DNA from: Pseudomonas sp. ABC1
GTDB lineage: Bacteria > Pseudomonadota > Gammaproteobacteria > Pseudomonadales > Pseudomonadaceae
Direction of reading: 5' to 3'
Assembly: GCF_013395055.1 (NCBI RefSeq)
Contig: NZ_CP058349.1
Coordinates: 1,734,001 to 1,798,000 of the forward strand
Length of the DNA stretch: 64,000 nucleotides
Every line of letters begins with the position of its first letter. The first letter of the stretch is position 1. The translations under genes and the position numbers were made by a program. Below, piece after piece: positions 59,852-64,000 of this stretch. Below the pieces are notes generated by a model that saw nothing but the letters and a program-made list of their open reading frames with translations, searched no databases and was not told the origin of the DNA.

Positions 59852-60113
59852 CGATTCGTCATTCGCGGGTAGCGAAACCTTCTCGTAGCGCCTTGTAAGC
59901 ACCAGATACCCGGGCCGGAGGTCTCGGTAAGACCTGCGGAGCTGCAAGGCCCGATAAGGCCCGCGCCAGAACGTCCGTGGCTGAAGTCGAGGTAAAGCTT
60001 ACGCCCCGAGGGGCGATAGAGGATTGCTTTTATTGCACGAATACCGACTTTATGCGCAATAATTCAGAAGAATATTCCACGCATACGCAAACCACTGAAT
60101 AAAGGGCATGAAA
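59852..60113. other. Leader region before the Lrp-type gene, several hairpins
   Basis: It contains AGGTCT-CGGTA-AGACCT (59919-59935) and CGCCCC-GA-GGGGCG (60002-60015), then an AT-rich stretch (60030-60105) that should hold the promoter of the regulator gene. No reading frame is convincing. A structured untranslated leader is possible. Confidence 0.45.
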
Positions 60114-60593
60114 ATGAGCAAGCTCGACCGCTATGACCTGAAGATTCTCGAAGCCCTGCAACACGACGCAAGAATCTCCAATCAGGAGTTGGCCGAACGT
60201 ATCGGCCTCTCGCCATCGCCCTGCTCGCGGCGCGTCAAGCAACTGGAAGACGACGGTTATATCAGCCGCCAGGTCGCCCTGCTCGACCGCAAGCACCTCG
60301 GGCTGAGCCTGACCGCCTATGTGCTGATCGGCATGGACCGCCACACCCCGGAACGCTTCGAGCATTTCCAGGAAGAAATCCGCCGCTGTCCCGAAGTGCT
60401 GGAATGCTGCCTGGTCACCGGGATGGATGCGGATTACCAGCTCAAGGTGGTGGTCCCCGACATGGAGCACTACCAGAAACTGCTACTGGGCACGCTGACC
60501 CGCATCGAGGGCGTTTCCAGCGTGCGCTCCAGCTTCGTGCTGCAGCAGATCATTTCCAGCACCGAACTGCCACTGGGCCACCTGCGCGATTGA
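60114..60593 (+). CDS. Lrp/AsnC-family transcriptional regulator
   Basis: The 159-residue protein has an N-terminal helix-turn-helix ('DLKILEALQHDARISNQELAERIGLSPSPCSRRVKQLEDDGYI') and a C-terminal RAM/AsnC ligand-binding domain ('VLECCLVTGMDADYQLKVVVPDMEHYQKLL'). ATG 60114 is preferred to ATG 60108 because the AAGGG box is correctly spaced only for it. The ligand is unknown. No adjacent amino-acid gene points to a specific regulon. Confidence 0.93.
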   Translation: MSKLDRYDLKILEALQHDARISNQELAERIGLSPSPCSRRVKQLEDDGYISRQVALLDRKHLGLSLTAYVLIGMDRHTPERFEHFQEEIRRCPEVLECCLVTGMDADYQLKVVVPDMEHYQKLLLGTLTRIEGVSSVRSSFVLQQIISSTELPLGHLRD

Positions 60594-60611
60594 GGTGGCC
60601 ACAGGGCCGGG

Positions 60612-61373
60612 TTAACTCTTGAGCCGGTAGCCGGTACGGAAGATCCAGCCGATCACCAGCAGGCAGAGCAGCATGAAGCCCAGGGTCATACCCAGGCTGA
60701 CCGCCACGTTCACGTCCGACTCGCCGAAAAAGCTCCAGCGGAAGCCGCTGATCAGGTAGACCACCGGGTTGAGCAGGGTGATCTTCTGCCACAGCGGCGG
60801 CAGCATCTCGATGGAGTAGAAACTGCCACCGAGGAATGCCAGCGGCATGACGATCAGCGACGGCACGATCTGCAGCTTCTCCCAGCCATCGGCCCAGATG
60901 CCGATGATGAAGCCGAACAGGCTGAAGGTCAGCGCGGTCAGCACCAGGAACAGCAGCATCACCAGCGGATGGGCGATCTGGAAGTCGACGAACACCCGCG
61001 CCGTGGCCAGGATGATCAGCCCGAGGATGATCGACTTGGTGGCCGCCGCGCCGACATAGCCGATGACGATCTCCAGGTGCGACACCGGCGCCGACAGCAC
61101 CTCATAGATGGTCCCGGAATAGCGCGGCATGTAGATGCCGAACGACGCATTGGAGATGCTCTCGGTCAGCAGCATCATCATGATCAGTCCTGGCACGATG
61201 AACGCGGCATAGCCGACACCGCCCATCTCGGCCATGCGCGAACCGATGGCCGAGCCGAACACCACGAAATACAGCGAGGTAGAGATCACCGGGGTGGCGA
61301 TGCTCTGCAGCAGCGTGCGCCAGGTACGCGCCAGTTCGAACAGGTAAATGGCGCGAATCGCGTAGAAATTCAT
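60612..61373 (-). CDS. yadH: ABC-2 type transporter permease (YadH-like)
   Basis: The 253-residue permease has six hydrophobic segments. '[47 protein letters not shown]' is the ABC-2 signature region. The ATG overlaps the ATPase gene's stop by 4 bp (ATGA). The two form a half-size exporter pair; the substrate is unknown. Confidence 0.92.
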   Translation of the reverse strand: MNFYAIRAIYLFELARTWRTLLQSIATPVISTSLYFVVFGSAIGSRMAEMGGVGYAAFIVPGLIMMMLLTESISNASFGIYMPRYSGTIYEVLSAPVSHLEIVIGYVGAAATKSIILGLIILATARVFVDFQIAHPLVMLLFLVLTALTFSLFGFIIGIWADGWEKLQIVPSLIVMPLAFLGGSFYSIEMLPPLWQKITLLNPVVYLISGFRWSFFGESDVNVAVSLGMTLGFMLLCLLVIGWIFRTGYRLKS

Positions 61374-62296
61374 GCCGCGTCCCTCACCAGGTTGACGAAG
61401 ATTTCTTCCAGCGAGCTCTCCTGCGACTGCAGGTCCTTGAATTCGATGCCCTGCTCGTCCAGTGTCCGCAACAGTTCGGCGATGCCGCTGCTCTCGCGCT
61501 GGGCGTCGAAGCTGAACACCAGCTCATGGCCATCGTCCGCCAGTGCCAGCGAATACGCGGACAACGCCTCGGGAATCGCCGCCAGTTGCTGCCGCAGTTG
61601 CAGGCGCAGTTGCTTCTTGCCGAGCTGGCGCATCAGCGTCGTCTTGTCTTCCACCAGGATGATCTCGCCCTTGCGGATGACACCGATGCGGTCGGCCATC
61701 TCCTCGGCTTCCTCGATGTAATGGGTGGTGAGGATGATGGTCACGCCGCGCTCGCGCAGGCCACGCACCATGTTCCACATATCGCGGCGCAGCTCCACGT
61801 CGACGCCGGCGGTGGGCTCGTCGAGGAACAGGATGCTCGGCTCGTGGGACAGCGCCTTGGCGATCATCACCCGGCGCTTCATGCCGCCGGACAGTTCATT
61901 GATGCGCGCATTGCGCTTGTCCCACAGCGACAGGTCGCGCAGCAGCTTCTCCAGGTACTCCGGCGCCGGCGGCTTGCCGAACAGGCCACGGCTGAACTTC
62001 ACCGTCGACAGGACGCTCTCGAAGCCCTCGTTGAACAGCTCCTGCGGCACCAGGCCGATGCAGGCGCGTGCGGCGCGATAGTCCTTGAGGATATCGTGGC
62101 CATCCACCGAGACCCGTCCCGACCCCGGATTGACGATGCCACAGATGATGCTGATCAGCGTGGTCTTGCCAGCGCCGTTGGGCCCGAGCAGGGCGAAGAT
62201 CTCACCCCGGCGGATCTCCAGGTCGATGCCCTTGAGGGCGGGCTGCCCCGATGCGTAGGTCTTGCGAAGCTGTTCGATGGAAATGACGGAAGACAC
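61370..62296 (-). CDS. yadG: ABC transporter ATPase (YadG-like)
   Basis: The protein has 308 residues, the same as E. coli YadG. Walker A is 'GPNGAGKTT', the signature '[15 protein letters not shown]' and Walker B '[12 protein letters not shown]'. The start is GTG 62296 (protein begins [13 protein letters not shown]), with GGGGCAG upstream; no ATG occurs nearby in frame. It is coupled to the permease gene. A drug, lipid or polysaccharide export role is only guesswork. Confidence 0.92.
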   Translation of the reverse strand: MSSVISIEQLRKTYASGQPALKGIDLEIRRGEIFALLGPNGAGKTTLISIICGIVNPGSGRVSVDGHDILKDYRAARACIGLVPQELFNEGFESVLSTVKFSRGLFGKPPAPEYLEKLLRDLSLWDKRNARINELSGGMKRRVMIAKALSHEPSILFLDEPTAGVDVELRRDMWNMVRGLRERGVTIILTTHYIEEAEEMADRIGVIRKGEIILVEDKTTLMRQLGKKQLRLQLRQQLAAIPEALSAYSLALADDGHELVFSFDAQRESSGIAELLRTLDEQGIEFKDLQSQESSLEEIFVNLVRDAA

Positions 62297-62407
62297 GTTT
62301 CTGCCCCTGCAACATGCTGGACCGGTGATTGTAGAGAAAAGCGACCCGCGCGGGGCCCAACGACGCGAATTACAGAATCCGTGAACGGGTTCACGGACAG
62401 CGGGTGA

Positions 62408-64000
<1,593 letters not shown>

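Noticed and set aside
59881..60000. Possible tRNA or small RNA gene in the region before the Lrp-type gene
   Set aside because: Short hairpins are present, but no cloverleaf, T-loop consensus or terminator of its own was found. Left as an unassigned leader.

Overview
The window looks like chromosome from a Pseudomonas species (high GC, Pseudomonas-type REP palindromes). It carries the topoisomerase IV neighbourhood in the P. aeruginosa-like order nudF-DUF1249-cpdA-yqiA-parE-(phytase-like)-(retropepsin-like)-parC. Nearly every gene could be assigned. Large antisense open frames opposite the GC-rich genes were treated as shadows.

Layout. 1-3777: tail of an ECF sigma gene, its FecR anti-sigma partner and a TonB-dependent siderophore receptor whose plug and barrel are visibly AT-richer than its signalling domain. 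4.2-6.8 kb: a haem-ligand-lacking (bacterio)ferritin, a RIO kinase and a TatD-family hydrolase. 6.8-20.1 kb: an amide-utilisation island. A leftward cluster encodes a five-part Urt/Fmd-type ABC importer (urtABCDE-like), formamidase fmdA, fmdB, aliphatic amidase amiE and an AmiB-like AAA+ protein. Divergent from it are a 1129-residue NCS1-permease/hybrid histidine kinase fusion and a LuxR-type response regulator. Three copies of a 16-bp dyad (TACGTCA-N2-TGACGTA type) lie in front of the two amide transcription units and are candidate operators for that regulator.

20.1-24.3 kb: metal resistance, with divergent dmeR/dmeF (Ni/Co) and cadR/cadA (Cd/Zn/Pb), each pair with a recognisable operator. 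24.3-35.6 kb: ethanolamine catabolism, with a sigma-54 activator, exaC-type aldehyde dehydrogenase, eutH, eutA, then an unusual single-chain EutB-EutC fusion followed by normal eutB and eutC. Two well-formed sigma-54 promoters serve exaC and the eutH operon. The fusion keeps most catalytic residues but has Ala where EutB has the amino-group-binding Asp, so it may act on another substrate. This is the most striking item in the window.

35.6-36.3 kb: two facing copies of a Pseudomonas intergenic repeat. 36.3-46.9 kb: ribD, nrdR, a flavin reductase and the topoisomerase IV block, all leftward and tightly packed with many 4-bp overlaps. 47-55 kb: pbpC, a DUF559 gene bracketed by REP elements, and yfhM (bacterial alpha-2-macroglobulin). 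55-64 kb: a solute-binding-like protein, hrpB, a lipoprotein, a FieF-like cation exporter, an Lrp-type regulator, a YadGH-like ABC exporter and the first 515 codons of ligB. No rRNA, tRNA, CRISPR array or intact insertion sequence was seen.
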